Origin: Sediminibacterium sp. C3
GTDB taxonomy: Bacteria > Bacteroidota > Bacteroidia > Chitinophagales > Chitinophagaceae
Assembly (NCBI RefSeq): GCF_000508085.1
Contig: NZ_KI669560.1
Location: forward strand, 2,008,709 to 2,072,708
DNA length: 64,000 nucleotides
Direction of reading: 5' to 3'
In this document: one piece after another, positions 1-7,317 of the stretch
Position numbering within the stretch: position 1 is the first letter of the stretch
Layout: each line of letters opens with the position of its first letter
Made by a program: the position numbers and the translations under genes
Notes under the pieces: model-generated
Seen by the model: only the letters and a program-made list of their open reading frames with translations
Databases searched by the model: none
What the model was told of the DNA's origin: nothing

Positions 1-1244
1 ATCCCTCTTGCGCTGTAACATATATCTGCCCCAAGGGATATTACTTTTAGTATATCAAACCCCGTGATGATTTTACCGGCTGCAATCAATCTGATATGTT
101 TTTTCAGCCCCATTTTAGTAAGCGTAGTAGAGACAAAACTCAATGCTTCCATTAAAGGCATACCCACATGATCTGTAAACTCCAATGGAGCTGCACCTGT
201 TCCTCCTTCTGCCCCATCAATAGTAATAAAATCCGGGACAATACCTGTTAGTTTCATTTGCTGACAGATATCAATAAATTCCTGTTTGCTACCAATACAA
301 ATTTTAAAGCCCACCGGCTTACCTCTCGATAATTGTCTTAATGTTTCCAGAAAATATATCAGCCCTTTTGCGTCTGAAAAAGCAGTGTGCGCCGGCGGTG
401 ATACAATGGTAGTATTTACCGGCACATTTCTGATGGAAGCAATTTCAGGGGTGTTTTTTGCAGCAGGTAAAATTCCTCCATGACCGGGTTTGGCTCCCTG
501 AGACAATTTTAATTCTATCATTTTTACTTTTGGGTTGCTGGCATTCTTGCGAAAAAGATCTGCATCAAAATTTCCTACATGATTTCTACATCCGAAATAT
601 CCTGTTCCAATTTGCCAGATTAAGTCGCCTCCTATTAAGTGATAAGGACTAATGCCTCCTTCTCCTGTATTATGGGCAAATCCTCCCAATTGCGCTCCAG
701 CATTTAAAGATTCAATGGCAGTTTTGCTTAAGGCACCAAAACTCATTGCTCCAATATTCAAAATACTGGCATTATAGGGTTGGCGGCATTGTTTATTACC
801 AACGAGTACTCTAGGTGATTTATTCTTTATATGAACTGGATAAATAGAGTGTACCATCCATTCATATCCGACTTGAGTAGGATCTGTCTGCATTCCAAAT
901 GCTACGGTTTGTTTTACATTCTTGGCTCTCTGATATACAATCGATCTTTGCCTTCTATTAAATGGCTTTCCATCGGCATCGGATTCAAAAAAGTATTGGC
1001 GAATCTCCGGACGAATAGATTCAAATATATAGCGCAGGTACCCTAGCAATGGATAGTTGCGAAGAATAGCATGTTTTTTCTGAATTATATTGAAAATAAT
1101 GATGCCCAATAACGGCATACTAATAATAAGCCACCAATAATAAGTGGGATTTAAATAGGCAGATCTTATGATTAGGGTATTGATAACCAAACTGGTTATT
1201 AAAATAGTACCACTAATCGAAATCGATGATTGATTTCGTGACAT
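1..1244 (-). CDS. FMN-binding glutamate synthase family protein (3' part cut off by window edge)
   Basis: Only the first 414 codons are inside the window; the gene continues past base 1. It starts at ATG 1242-1244. The N-terminus has two hydrophobic segments (about residues 5-25 and 33-50), followed by the FMN/glutamate-synthase alpha-barrel, with SILNIGAMSFGALS, the glycine-rich NTGEGG stretch, SQGAKPGHGG and the IDGAEGGTGA motif visible. Stand-alone membrane-anchored GltB-like proteins of about 500 residues are common in Bacteroidota; they resemble the glutamate-forming domain of GOGAT but lack the glutaminase domain, and their reaction is not established. It is transcribed divergently from the Ric operon and has a leader of about 130 nt with hairpins (see 1287-1343). 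Confidence 0.9.
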   Translation of the reverse strand, partial: MSRNQSSISISGTILITSLVINTLIIRSAYLNPTYYWWLIISMPLLGIIIFNIIQKKHAILRNYPLLGYLRYIFESIRPEIRQYFFESDADGKPFNRRQRSIVYQRAKNVKQTVAFGMQTDPTQVGYEWMVHSIYPVHIKNKSPRVLVGNKQCRQPYNASILNIGAMSFGALSKTAIESLNAGAQLGGFAHNTGEGGISPYHLIGGDLIWQIGTGYFGCRNHVGNFDADLFRKNASNPKVKMIELKLSQGAKPGHGGILPAAKNTPEIASIRNVPVNTTIVSPPAHTAFSDAKGLIYFLETLRQLSRGKPVGFKICIGSKQEFIDICQQMKLTGIVPDFITIDGAEGGTGAAPLEFTDHVGMPLMEALSFVSTTLTKMGLKKHIRLIAAGKIITGFDILKVISLGADICYSARG

Positions 1245-1286
1245 GGTGTAATAGAAATTGAAGTGGAATAAAATAGTATAAGTATT

Positions 1287-1343
1287 ACCCCGGGTGATAC
1301 CTACTATTATCAGGCCGGGGTGATCGTACCAAAGGCTTTTGGT
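1287..1343 (-). promoter_or_regulatory. two adjacent hairpins in the leader of the glutamate-synthase-like gene
   Basis: Bases 1287-1293 (ACCCCGG) pair with 1315-1321 (CCGGGGT). Inside that stem TGATA (1295-1299) pairs with TATCA (1308-1312) around an 8-nt loop. Immediately beside it, ACCAAA (1328-1333) pairs with TTTGGT (1338-1343) around GGCT. Neither is followed by a U-tract, so they are not simple terminators. They lie between the -7 element at 1380-1387 and the start codon at 1244, so they would be in the mRNA leader. Regulatory function is inference. Confidence 0.45.
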
Positions 1344-1379
1344 CTGGAGATGCTATATGTACATATTATAATCACTTTG

Positions 1380-1387
1380 CAAAGGTA
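1380..1387 (-). promoter_or_regulatory. -7 element for the glutamate-synthase-like gene
   Basis: On the minus strand the sequence is TACCTTTG, an exact match to the Bacteroidota -7 consensus TAnnTTTG. It predicts a start of transcription near 1373 and a leader of about 130 nt. No clear TTG -33 partner was found. Confidence 0.5.
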
Positions 1388-1443
1388 AGTAACTGTTTTG
1401 AATTCCCCCCTCTTTGTCTGTTAAATGTCATTTGTACAACAAT

Positions 1444-1463
1444 AAAGGTATTTAAATACTTTT
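1444..1463 (+). promoter_or_regulatory. 20-bp near-perfect palindrome, candidate NsrR/Rrf2 operator
   Basis: AAAGGTATTTAAATACTTTT is an inverted repeat with nine of ten half-site pairs complementary. The ATTTAAAT core with flanking AT-rich arms resembles the known NsrR operator type. It stands upstream of an operon whose last gene is an Rrf2-family regulator with three conserved cysteines, so autoregulation is a reasonable inference. Confidence 0.5.
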
Positions 1464-1479
1464 ATTGTTCAAAAACAAT
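1464..1479 (+). promoter_or_regulatory. 16-bp palindrome, candidate CRP/FNR-type site
   Basis: ATTGTT-CAAA-AACAAT has perfect 6-bp arms around a 4-nt spacer, the geometry of CRP/FNR-family sites. It directly abuts the 20-bp palindrome on the left and touches the -7 element on the right, so a bound protein would cover the promoter core. The identity of the regulator is unknown. Confidence 0.4.
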
Positions 1480-1486
1480 ACCTTTG
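1479..1486 (+). promoter_or_regulatory. -7 element of the Ric operon
   Basis: TACCTTTG matches the Bacteroidota -7 consensus TAnnTTTG exactly. Transcription would begin near 1493, which argues against the TTG start at 1484 and for the ATG at 1517. Confidence 0.6.
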
Positions 1487-1516
1487 AAGTATTCAATCAC
1501 TTTTAAAACAAATCAT

Positions 1517-2497
1517 ATGTATCCAGAAACAGAAAATATTTTAGATGTAACAGTATTGGAACCCAAACAAAAGCATCCAACCATATTTGTCAGGTTTGAT
1601 ATGCTTGAACCGGGGGAACACTTAACCATTCACAATGATCATGATCCTAAACCTTTGTACTATCAGTTATTGGGAGAAAGAGGAAATGTATTTATATGGG
1701 AGTATCTAGAAGAAGGCCCTGAATGGTGGAAGGTTAAAATTACCAGAAGAGATGAAGGCGCAACCGAAGAGTCAGTAGGTCAGCTGGCTGCCAATGATAT
1801 CCGCAAAGCACAGATATTTAAAAAATACGGAATCGACTTTTGTTGTGGAGGGAAAAAATCGGTTAAGGAAGCATGTAAAGCCAAGGGGATTGATGTTACA
1901 AAAGTAGAAAAGGAATTACAGGATGCTGATAAGAATAAAGCTGCCAATTTGGGTTCAAGACCTATTGATTTTACTAAATGGAACCTAGATTTTCTGATTG
2001 ATTATATTGTGAATACACACCATAATTATGTAAAAACCAGTTTGCCAGAAATCATTGGTTTCTCTGAAAAAGTATTCAGGGTTCATGGAAAAAGGCACGA
2101 GGAATTGTTTCAGATTAATGAACTTATAAAAGCAATTAATGCTGAATTGACCTCGCATTTATTAAAGGAAGAGAAAGTGCTGTTTCCTTATATAAAGAAA
2201 CTGGTTTCTCAGCAAAATGAAGAAATACAGCCCTTCTCCGAAAATTTTGGATCGGTGCAAAGTCCTATTGCTATGATGGAGATGGAGCATGAAGAAGTTG
2301 GGAATCATTTAGCAACGATTAGATCACTTACCAAAAACTATTTATTACCTGCTGATGCCTGCAATAGTTATGGAATTCTGTACAAATTCCTTGAGGAATT
2401 TGAAGAAGATCTGCACATGCATATTCACTTGGAGAATAATATTTTATTTCCCAAAGCATTGGATTTGGAGTCCAAACTAAAACAGGATCAATGCTAA
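1517..2497 (+). CDS. ric: iron-sulfur cluster repair di-iron protein Ric/ScdA/YtfE with N-terminal DUF2249 domain
   Basis: 326 residues. Residues about 8-77 form a DUF2249 domain. Residues about 86-133 are the ScdA N-terminal (DUF542) domain with the paired Cys109-Cys110 (DFCCGG). Residues about 155-315 are a hemerythrin-like helical bundle with His/Glu ligands (H168/H169, H194, H214, E218, H258, H300, H304). Ric proteins repair Fe-S clusters damaged by nitric oxide or oxidants in the cytoplasm. ATG 1517 is preferred because the in-frame TTG at 1484 overlaps the promoter. The gene overlaps the next by 7 nt, indicating translational coupling. The DUF2249 fusion is an addition to the usual 220-residue Ric. 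Confidence 0.9.
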   Translation: MYPETENILDVTVLEPKQKHPTIFVRFDMLEPGEHLTIHNDHDPKPLYYQLLGERGNVFIWEYLEEGPEWWKVKITRRDEGATEESVGQLAANDIRKAQIFKKYGIDFCCGGKKSVKEACKAKGIDVTKVEKELQDADKNKAANLGSRPIDFTKWNLDFLIDYIVNTHHNYVKTSLPEIIGFSEKVFRVHGKRHEELFQINELIKAINAELTSHLLKEEKVLFPYIKKLVSQQNEEIQPFSENFGSVQSPIAMMEMEHEEVGNHLATIRSLTKNYLLPADACNSYGILYKFLEEFEEDLHMHIHLENNILFPKALDLESKLKQDQC

Positions 2498-3291
2498 TTA
2501 ATGCCAATACCAGATTGTCTGTTATTTTAAAAGAGAGGCCGGATGCGCTGGAAGCCATTGTTAGTATTTCTCCCAAGTTTCAGAAACTTAGAAATCCAAT
2601 CTTGAGAAAAATAATGGCTTCCAGGACTACTATACAGATGGCCGCAAGTATTGGGAACTGCAGGGTTGAAGACTTTTATTTGCAATTGTCGGCCTTTGGT
2701 TTTCAGTCGGTAAATAATGACAACACAAATGAGCCTGCTGAGTCCAGGCCTTTGTACATGCAATCCATTGGAAACTATGAGATAATTGATTTTGATGTTA
2801 GGCCCATACTGGAACAGGGTAATGATCCTCTTAAATCTATAATGAATAAGATAATAGAGATTCAATCTACTCAGGTTCTTAGGATTATCAACAGTTTTAG
2901 GCCTACCCCACTGATGCAATTACTATCTGATAAAGGATTTGAATCTTATGCAGAAAGAATAGCGGATGATGTATTTCATATCTATTTTCACCAAGCCGAA
3001 AAAGCAAATGCCCCTATATTTAAAGAGTACGAGGAGTCAGTAGAATCGTGGGACAAAGTATGGGATGAGTTTCAAAATAATTTAGTGGAAATTGACGTGA
3101 GAAATTTGGAAATGCCAGGCCCGATGGAAGCAATTCTCTCTGCTTTGCAAACACTTGAAAAAGGGAAAGCTTTATATGTATACCATAAACGGGTTCCGCT
3201 ATATTTATTACCTGAATTGGCTGAAATGAGTTTTAGGGTTTCTATTAATAAGCTCTCTGAATCTGATATACGTTTGTTAATTTATAAATGA
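2491..3291 (+). CDS. DUF1858 + DUF2249 protein of the nitrosative-stress operon
   Basis: 266 residues. The first 60 or so (LSVILKERPDALEAIVSISP...) look like a DUF1858 helical domain. Two DUF2249-like units follow, the first at about residues 95-165 (IDFDVRPI...) and the second at about residues 198-266 (IDVRNLEMPGPME...). DUF2249 is a small SirA-like alpha/beta fold found beside Ric and nitric-oxide-related genes; its biochemical role is unsettled. No signal peptide is seen, so it is probably cytoplasmic. The start overlaps the end of ric, and the following gene begins 4 nt after the stop. Confidence 0.75.
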   Translation: MLINANTRLSVILKERPDALEAIVSISPKFQKLRNPILRKIMASRTTIQMAASIGNCRVEDFYLQLSAFGFQSVNNDNTNEPAESRPLYMQSIGNYEIIDFDVRPILEQGNDPLKSIMNKIIEIQSTQVLRIINSFRPTPLMQLLSDKGFESYAERIADDVFHIYFHQAEKANAPIFKEYEESVESWDKVWDEFQNNLVEIDVRNLEMPGPMEAILSALQTLEKGKALYVYHKRVPLYLLPELAEMSFRVSINKLSESDIRLLIYK

Positions 3292-3295
3292 ATAA

Positions 3296-4600
3296 ATGTC
3301 TGTAGTTAATCATACTCCACTTACTAAAACAACTCACTGGAAAGTAGTGATTCCTTTCTATGGTTATGGTGCTATTGCACTTTTGGTAAGTACAGTACTG
3401 CTTCTTTTATCTGCGAATAACTTACTGAATCATTATTTTTCCCCCGGTAATCTTGCTATTACACATTTGATGGCACTTGGATGGGGCACTATGATGATTT
3501 TAGGAGCGAGTCATCAGTTGATTCCCGTTTTAATTGAATCTGAATTATATAGTATTAAACTGGCAATGGTAACATTTTTGCTTGCAGGGATTGGTATTCC
3601 TTTATTGGTAGTTGGATTTTACGAGTTTAATATGGGAGCTCCTGCTAAATGGGGCGGAAGATTGATTGTTCTATCGGTAATAGTTTATCTATATAATTTG
3701 TATAAAAGTATTAAGAACAGCCAAAAGGAAAATGTACACGTCCTTTTTTTGTTTACAGCAACCGCCTGGTTGCTGGTTACCTCTGCTTTAGGCCTCATGC
3801 TGGTTTATAATTTTTCCTTTCCCTTATTTCAAAAGAATTCGGTTGATTATTTACCCTTGCATGCACATGTTGGAATTGTTGGATGGTTCCTGCTGACCAT
3901 TATTGGGGTTGGATCAAAGCTGATTCCCATGTTTTTGATTTCAAAATACTTCAATAGCAACCTGCTTTGGCGTATTTATGGGTTAATCAATACCGGACTA
4001 ATACTGTTTGTTTTACTTTTTTTGTATTCAGAATCCTTGCTCTACTTATTTATTCCCGTTGTATGTATTTTTTCGGGAATTGTGTTGTTTATTATTTATT
4101 GTTATAAATCATATAAACAAAGGATAAAGTTGAAAGTAGATGAACCCATGAAAATTTCTTTGGTTGCCATTCTGCTTAATTTATTTCCCGTTTTATTTCT
4201 AATTATCATAATAGTTCATGCTACATTTACCAATACCGTTAGTTTTTCAGTAGTAATGGGATACGGATTTGTCATTTTCTTTGGTTGGATTACAGCAATC
4301 ATTTTTGGAATGACATTTAAAACACTGCCATTTATTGTCTGGAACAAAGTATTTCAATATAAGAATCAAATAACTGTAACAATAAATCCCAAAGACCTGT
4401 ATAGTAAGTTAATTTACAAATGGATGATATTTTTTTACTGGACGGGTTTTTCAATTTTCTTAATAGGATTATTGATGAATAATGTCTTACTGATTTCTTA
4501 TGGAGCTGGTTTATTGGTTATAGCTGCGCTGTTTTATGGTTGGAATATTATACGTCTAATTCTTTTTAAAGCACCTCTTGATGAATATAATAACCAATAA
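3296..4600 (+). CDS. multi-spanning membrane protein with heme-copper-oxidase/NnrS-like histidine motifs
   Basis: 434 residues, about 12 predicted membrane helices. Conserved-looking histidines sit in membrane segments: THLMALGWGTMM, SHQLIPV and LPLHAHVGIVGWF. These resemble the subunit-I-like proteins and NnrS family members that accompany nitric-oxide genes. The complete set of heme-copper oxidase ligands is not obvious, so nitric oxide reductase activity cannot be claimed. NnrS is a heme-containing membrane protein that relieves nitrosative stress, and the operon context fits that role. The gene sits tightly between the DUF2249 and DUF59 genes. Confidence 0.65.
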   Translation: MSVVNHTPLTKTTHWKVVIPFYGYGAIALLVSTVLLLLSANNLLNHYFSPGNLAITHLMALGWGTMMILGASHQLIPVLIESELYSIKLAMVTFLLAGIGIPLLVVGFYEFNMGAPAKWGGRLIVLSVIVYLYNLYKSIKNSQKENVHVLFLFTATAWLLVTSALGLMLVYNFSFPLFQKNSVDYLPLHAHVGIVGWFLLTIIGVGSKLIPMFLISKYFNSNLLWRIYGLINTGLILFVLLFLYSESLLYLFIPVVCIFSGIVLFIIYCYKSYKQRIKLKVDEPMKISLVAILLNLFPVLFLIIIIVHATFTNTVSFSVVMGYGFVIFFGWITAIIFGMTFKTLPFIVWNKVFQYKNQITVTINPKDLYSKLIYKWMIFFYWTGFSIFLIGLLMNNVLLISYGAGLLVIAALFYGWNIIRLILFKAPLDEYNNQ

Positions 4601-4907
4601 CAATGCCATGTGTTCCTTCGCAATTGATGTTTTGCGTAGCGTAGAAGATCCTGAAATTGGCTTAAATATTATTGATTTGGGATTGGTTTATCAGATTGAT
4701 TTTGATGAAGAGAGCAAAAAGATATTTTGTACCATGACGCTCACTACCCAGTTTTGTCCAATGGGGGAATCTATATTGAATACAGTTAAGCTTTCTTTGG
4801 AAAAGTTTTTTTCAGACTTTACAGCTGAAGTATATTTAACCTTTGAACCTTCCTGGAATAGTGATCGAATCAGTGAGATGGGTAGAATATTTTTAAATAG
4901 AAAATAG
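4581..4907 (+). CDS. MIP18/DUF59 family (SufT/PaaD-like) protein
   Basis: About 108 residues. The DPEIGLNIIDLGLVY motif and the TTQFCPMGESI segment with its conserved cysteine are typical of the MIP18/DUF59 family, which helps assemble or deliver Fe-S clusters. The first ATG (4581) overlaps the upstream gene by 20 nt. A second in-frame ATG at 4608, just after the upstream stop, would give a shorter protein beginning MCSFAIDV and is equally possible. Its place in the Ric operon suggests a role in Fe-S cluster recovery after nitric-oxide damage (inference). Confidence 0.8.
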   Translation: MNIITNNNAMCSFAIDVLRSVEDPEIGLNIIDLGLVYQIDFDEESKKIFCTMTLTTQFCPMGESILNTVKLSLEKFFSDFTAEVYLTFEPSWNSDRISEMGRIFLNRK

Positions 4908-5339
4908 ATGTTAAGTATTACCTGCAAAACTGCTATCAAAGCCACTATTTATCTGGCTTCAAAATTAGACTCAGAACAAAAAGCAAGTATTAAAGAAATT
5001 GCTGAATACATAGATGCCAGTGAGCATACGGTTGGGAAAATGTTGCAGACACTGGTTAAAGAGAATATTATCAAGAGTGCCAAGGGACCATCTGGCGGTT
5101 TTTATATTACAGCCAATCAAACCCAGTTGTCAGTTTTGAAAATTGTGCTTGCTATTGATGGTGAAGATCGGTTCAATGAATGTGGGCTTGGCCTGAGCAA
5201 ATGCTCCTCAACTCACCCCTGCCCTATTCACAATGATTATAAAATAGTCAGGGATGGATTTAAAAAGATTTGTGTTCAGAATAAAATTGCAGATTTATGC
5301 GTCCCCTTTAATAAAGGCATCGCATTTTTAATGGGTTGA
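4908..5339 (+). CDS. Rrf2 family transcriptional regulator, NsrR-like
   Basis: 143 residues. An N-terminal winged helix-turn-helix (residues about 1-75, with ASIKEIAEYIDASEHTVGKMLQTL and GPSGGF) is followed by a loop holding three cysteines, ECGLGLSKC...HPCPIH (Cys92, Cys98, Cys104). This matches the Fe-S cluster ligands of the NsrR/IscR type. NsrR senses nitric oxide through its cluster. The ATG begins right after the stop of the upstream gene, so it is the last gene of the operon and probably autoregulates it through the palindrome at 1444-1463 (inference). Its 3' end overlaps the convergent sulfatase gene by 12 nt. Confidence 0.85.
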   Translation: MLSITCKTAIKATIYLASKLDSEQKASIKEIAEYIDASEHTVGKMLQTLVKENIIKSAKGPSGGFYITANQTQLSVLKIVLAIDGEDRFNECGLGLSKCSSTHPCPIHNDYKIVRDGFKKICVQNKIADLCVPFNKGIAFLMG

Positions 5340-6851
5340 TTCAGTAAATATTTTTTCTGCTTCATTGTCTTCGTATACTTTAATTAATTGCAGCAATTGC
5401 TTTTTCAGTTTCTCTGTAATTTTCTCGTATCCTTTCTGCCCATATATATTCTTCATTTCTCTGGGATCTTTCTCTAAATCAAATAATTCCCATCCTTCCA
5501 CTCTGGTATAAAACCGGATCAATTTATACCTGCCTGTACTAATGCCAAAATGTGGGGAAACAGCGTGTTCGCCATTTTCATAATAATGGTAATACATGGC
5601 ATCCCTCCCCTTTTTCTGATTCCTGTTTACCAATGGCAAAAAGGATTTTCCCTGCATATCAGTGGGTACTTGAATTTTTGCTGCATCTAAAATGGTAGGT
5701 GCAATATCCAGGTTCATGACCAACTGTTCATTGATGCTTCCGGCAGGAATAATCCCCGGATAGCGCATGACCATTGGGGTACGAAAAGATTCCTCATACA
5801 TGAATCGCTTATCGAACCATCCGTGTTCGCCCATATAAAATCCCTGATCACTCACGTAAATAACGATGGTGTTTTTGGTTAATTGATGATTGTCTAGATA
5901 AGCAAGTGTACGACCGATATTTCTGTCTAATGAGGCAGCCGTTGCCAGATAGTCCTGCATGTATCGCTGGTACTTCCATTCCGTTAATGCCTTACCGGTT
6001 AAATTTCTTTGTTTCAGGTCGCTGTTTACTGAATCGTAGAATTCCATATACGCTTTCCGCTGAACCGGATTCATCCTTTTTATGGATAACTCCTTTTCTT
6101 CTTCTGCTTTGTTTTCAAACATTTTTAAGTCGTATCCCATTCGCATCGTTTTGTCGATGGTCATATCCTGCACCGCAGCAGCAGCCCTTGTTTCATAACT
6201 ATCGTAAAAATTTTCGGGCAATGGAAATTGGGTTTTGGTGAAAAGTCTTAAATCACGGGTATCGGGCATCCAGGTTCGATGGGTGTTTTTATGTCCGATT
6301 ACCAGGCAAAATGGTTTTGCCGTATCCCTTTTATTTAACCATTCTTCCGCCACATCTTCTACCACATCTGATGCATAGCCCTCGATTCTTTTTCTTTCAC
6401 CATTCATCATTATAAAATCAGGATTGTAATAACTACCCTGACCAGGCAAAACCTGCCAAAAACTAAATCCTTCCGGGTTCGACTGCAGATGCCATTTCCC
6501 AATCCAAGCGGTTTGGTAACCTACTTTACCTAACTCTTTAATAAAGGAATTCTGTGCTCCATTGAAATTGGCACTTATATTGTCTTTGAATCCATTCTTA
6601 TGGCTGTATTTGCCGGTTAAAATCACGGCTCTGCTTGGGCCACAAATACTATTCGTAACATATGCTTTGTTAAACCGAACTCCCTCTTTTGCTATACGGT
6701 CAATATTGGGGGTTTGCATAAATTTGCCGCCATAGGCACTAATGGTTTGATAAGCATGGTCATCGGAAACGATAATAACAATATTGGGGCGCTGTGCAGC
6801 CAACCCAAACTGGTTCATTAAAAGGAAAAGCAGCAGCCAATATTTTTTCAT
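5328..6851 (-). CDS. secreted sulfatase (S1 family, formylglycine type)
   Basis: 507 residues. A signal peptide (MKKYWLLLFLLMNQFGLAAQ) precedes the alkaline-phosphatase-fold sulfatase domain. Metal-binding PNIVIIVSDDHAYQ and the Cys70-Gly-Pro-Ser-Arg (CxPSR) motif are present; the cysteine is converted to formylglycine by a maturase. YVSDQGFYMGEHGWFDKR supplies further active-site residues. The protein should act in the periplasm or outside the cell on sulfated glycans, but the substrate cannot be read. It starts 9 nt after the YhcH-type gene, likely in one transcript. Confidence 0.9.
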   Translation of the reverse strand: MKKYWLLLFLLMNQFGLAAQRPNIVIIVSDDHAYQTISAYGGKFMQTPNIDRIAKEGVRFNKAYVTNSICGPSRAVILTGKYSHKNGFKDNISANFNGAQNSFIKELGKVGYQTAWIGKWHLQSNPEGFSFWQVLPGQGSYYNPDFIMMNGERKRIEGYASDVVEDVAEEWLNKRDTAKPFCLVIGHKNTHRTWMPDTRDLRLFTKTQFPLPENFYDSYETRAAAAVQDMTIDKTMRMGYDLKMFENKAEEEKELSIKRMNPVQRKAYMEFYDSVNSDLKQRNLTGKALTEWKYQRYMQDYLATAASLDRNIGRTLAYLDNHQLTKNTIVIYVSDQGFYMGEHGWFDKRFMYEESFRTPMVMRYPGIIPAGSINEQLVMNLDIAPTILDAAKIQVPTDMQGKSFLPLVNRNQKKGRDAMYYHYYENGEHAVSPHFGISTGRYKLIRFYTRVEGWELFDLEKDPREMKNIYGQKGYEKITEKLKKQLLQLIKVYEDNEAEKIFTESTH

Positions 6852-6860
6852 ATCAACAAG

Positions 6861-7313
6861 TTAAACCAGCACTTTAACTACCATTTTCCTGATTATGCCA
6901 TCCCCAATCATGGGTGCATGCACATCTTCCGGAAAATAAATGGCAAAATGTCCAGCCTTTAAATTAAAAAAGATTTCGGGGGAATCCTCATAAAACAGCA
7001 CATCTTTTTCCGGACTGTATTCTCCTCTTGGGTTTAAACAGTTGTTGCGTGATTTCCATCCAACTTTCTCCATGCCCTCAAACACTATTTGAATATCTAT
7101 GTAACGATTATGACATTCGAAATAATCAGTGGATTCCTTTTCACTTACCAATGATTCCTGAATTACGATGGCACGGATATTCTCTCCTTCCCATTGGGTT
7201 TCCCCAACAGGCATTTCATCTATCTTGCAAGCTGCAATGAATGCCATCGCTTTCTCAAACCTTGGATGCAGTTTTTGGTATTTTATCATTTGTGCTACTG
7301 AATCTACAATCAT
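6861..7313 (-). CDS. YhcH/YjgK/YiaL family protein (DUF386)
   Basis: 150 residues, full length for the family. Features include FECHNRYIDIQIVFEG and HFAIYFPEDVHAPMIGDG, which supply the metal-binding residues of this cupin-like fold. Family members occur with sialic-acid, uronate or beta-galactoside catabolism genes, and some may act as sugar isomerases or anomerases. Here it sits between a T9SS-type surface protein (4 nt upstream) and a sulfatase (9 nt downstream), suggesting a role in glycan use. Confidence 0.85.
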   Translation of the reverse strand: MIVDSVAQMIKYQKLHPRFEKAMAFIAACKIDEMPVGETQWEGENIRAIVIQESLVSEKESTDYFECHNRYIDIQIVFEGMEKVGWKSRNNCLNPRGEYSPEKDVLFYEDSPEIFFNLKAGHFAIYFPEDVHAPMIGDGIIRKMVVKVLV

Positions 7314-7317
7314 ATAG

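Noticed and set aside
1245-1345. Leader hairpins as a TPP riboswitch
   Set aside because: Short words such as CCTGAT and GGGTAATAC are reminiscent, but the CTGAGA core and the required helices are absent.
1484-1516. TTG start for ric
   Set aside because: It overlaps the -7 element and adds 11 residues without support; ATG 1517 is preferred.
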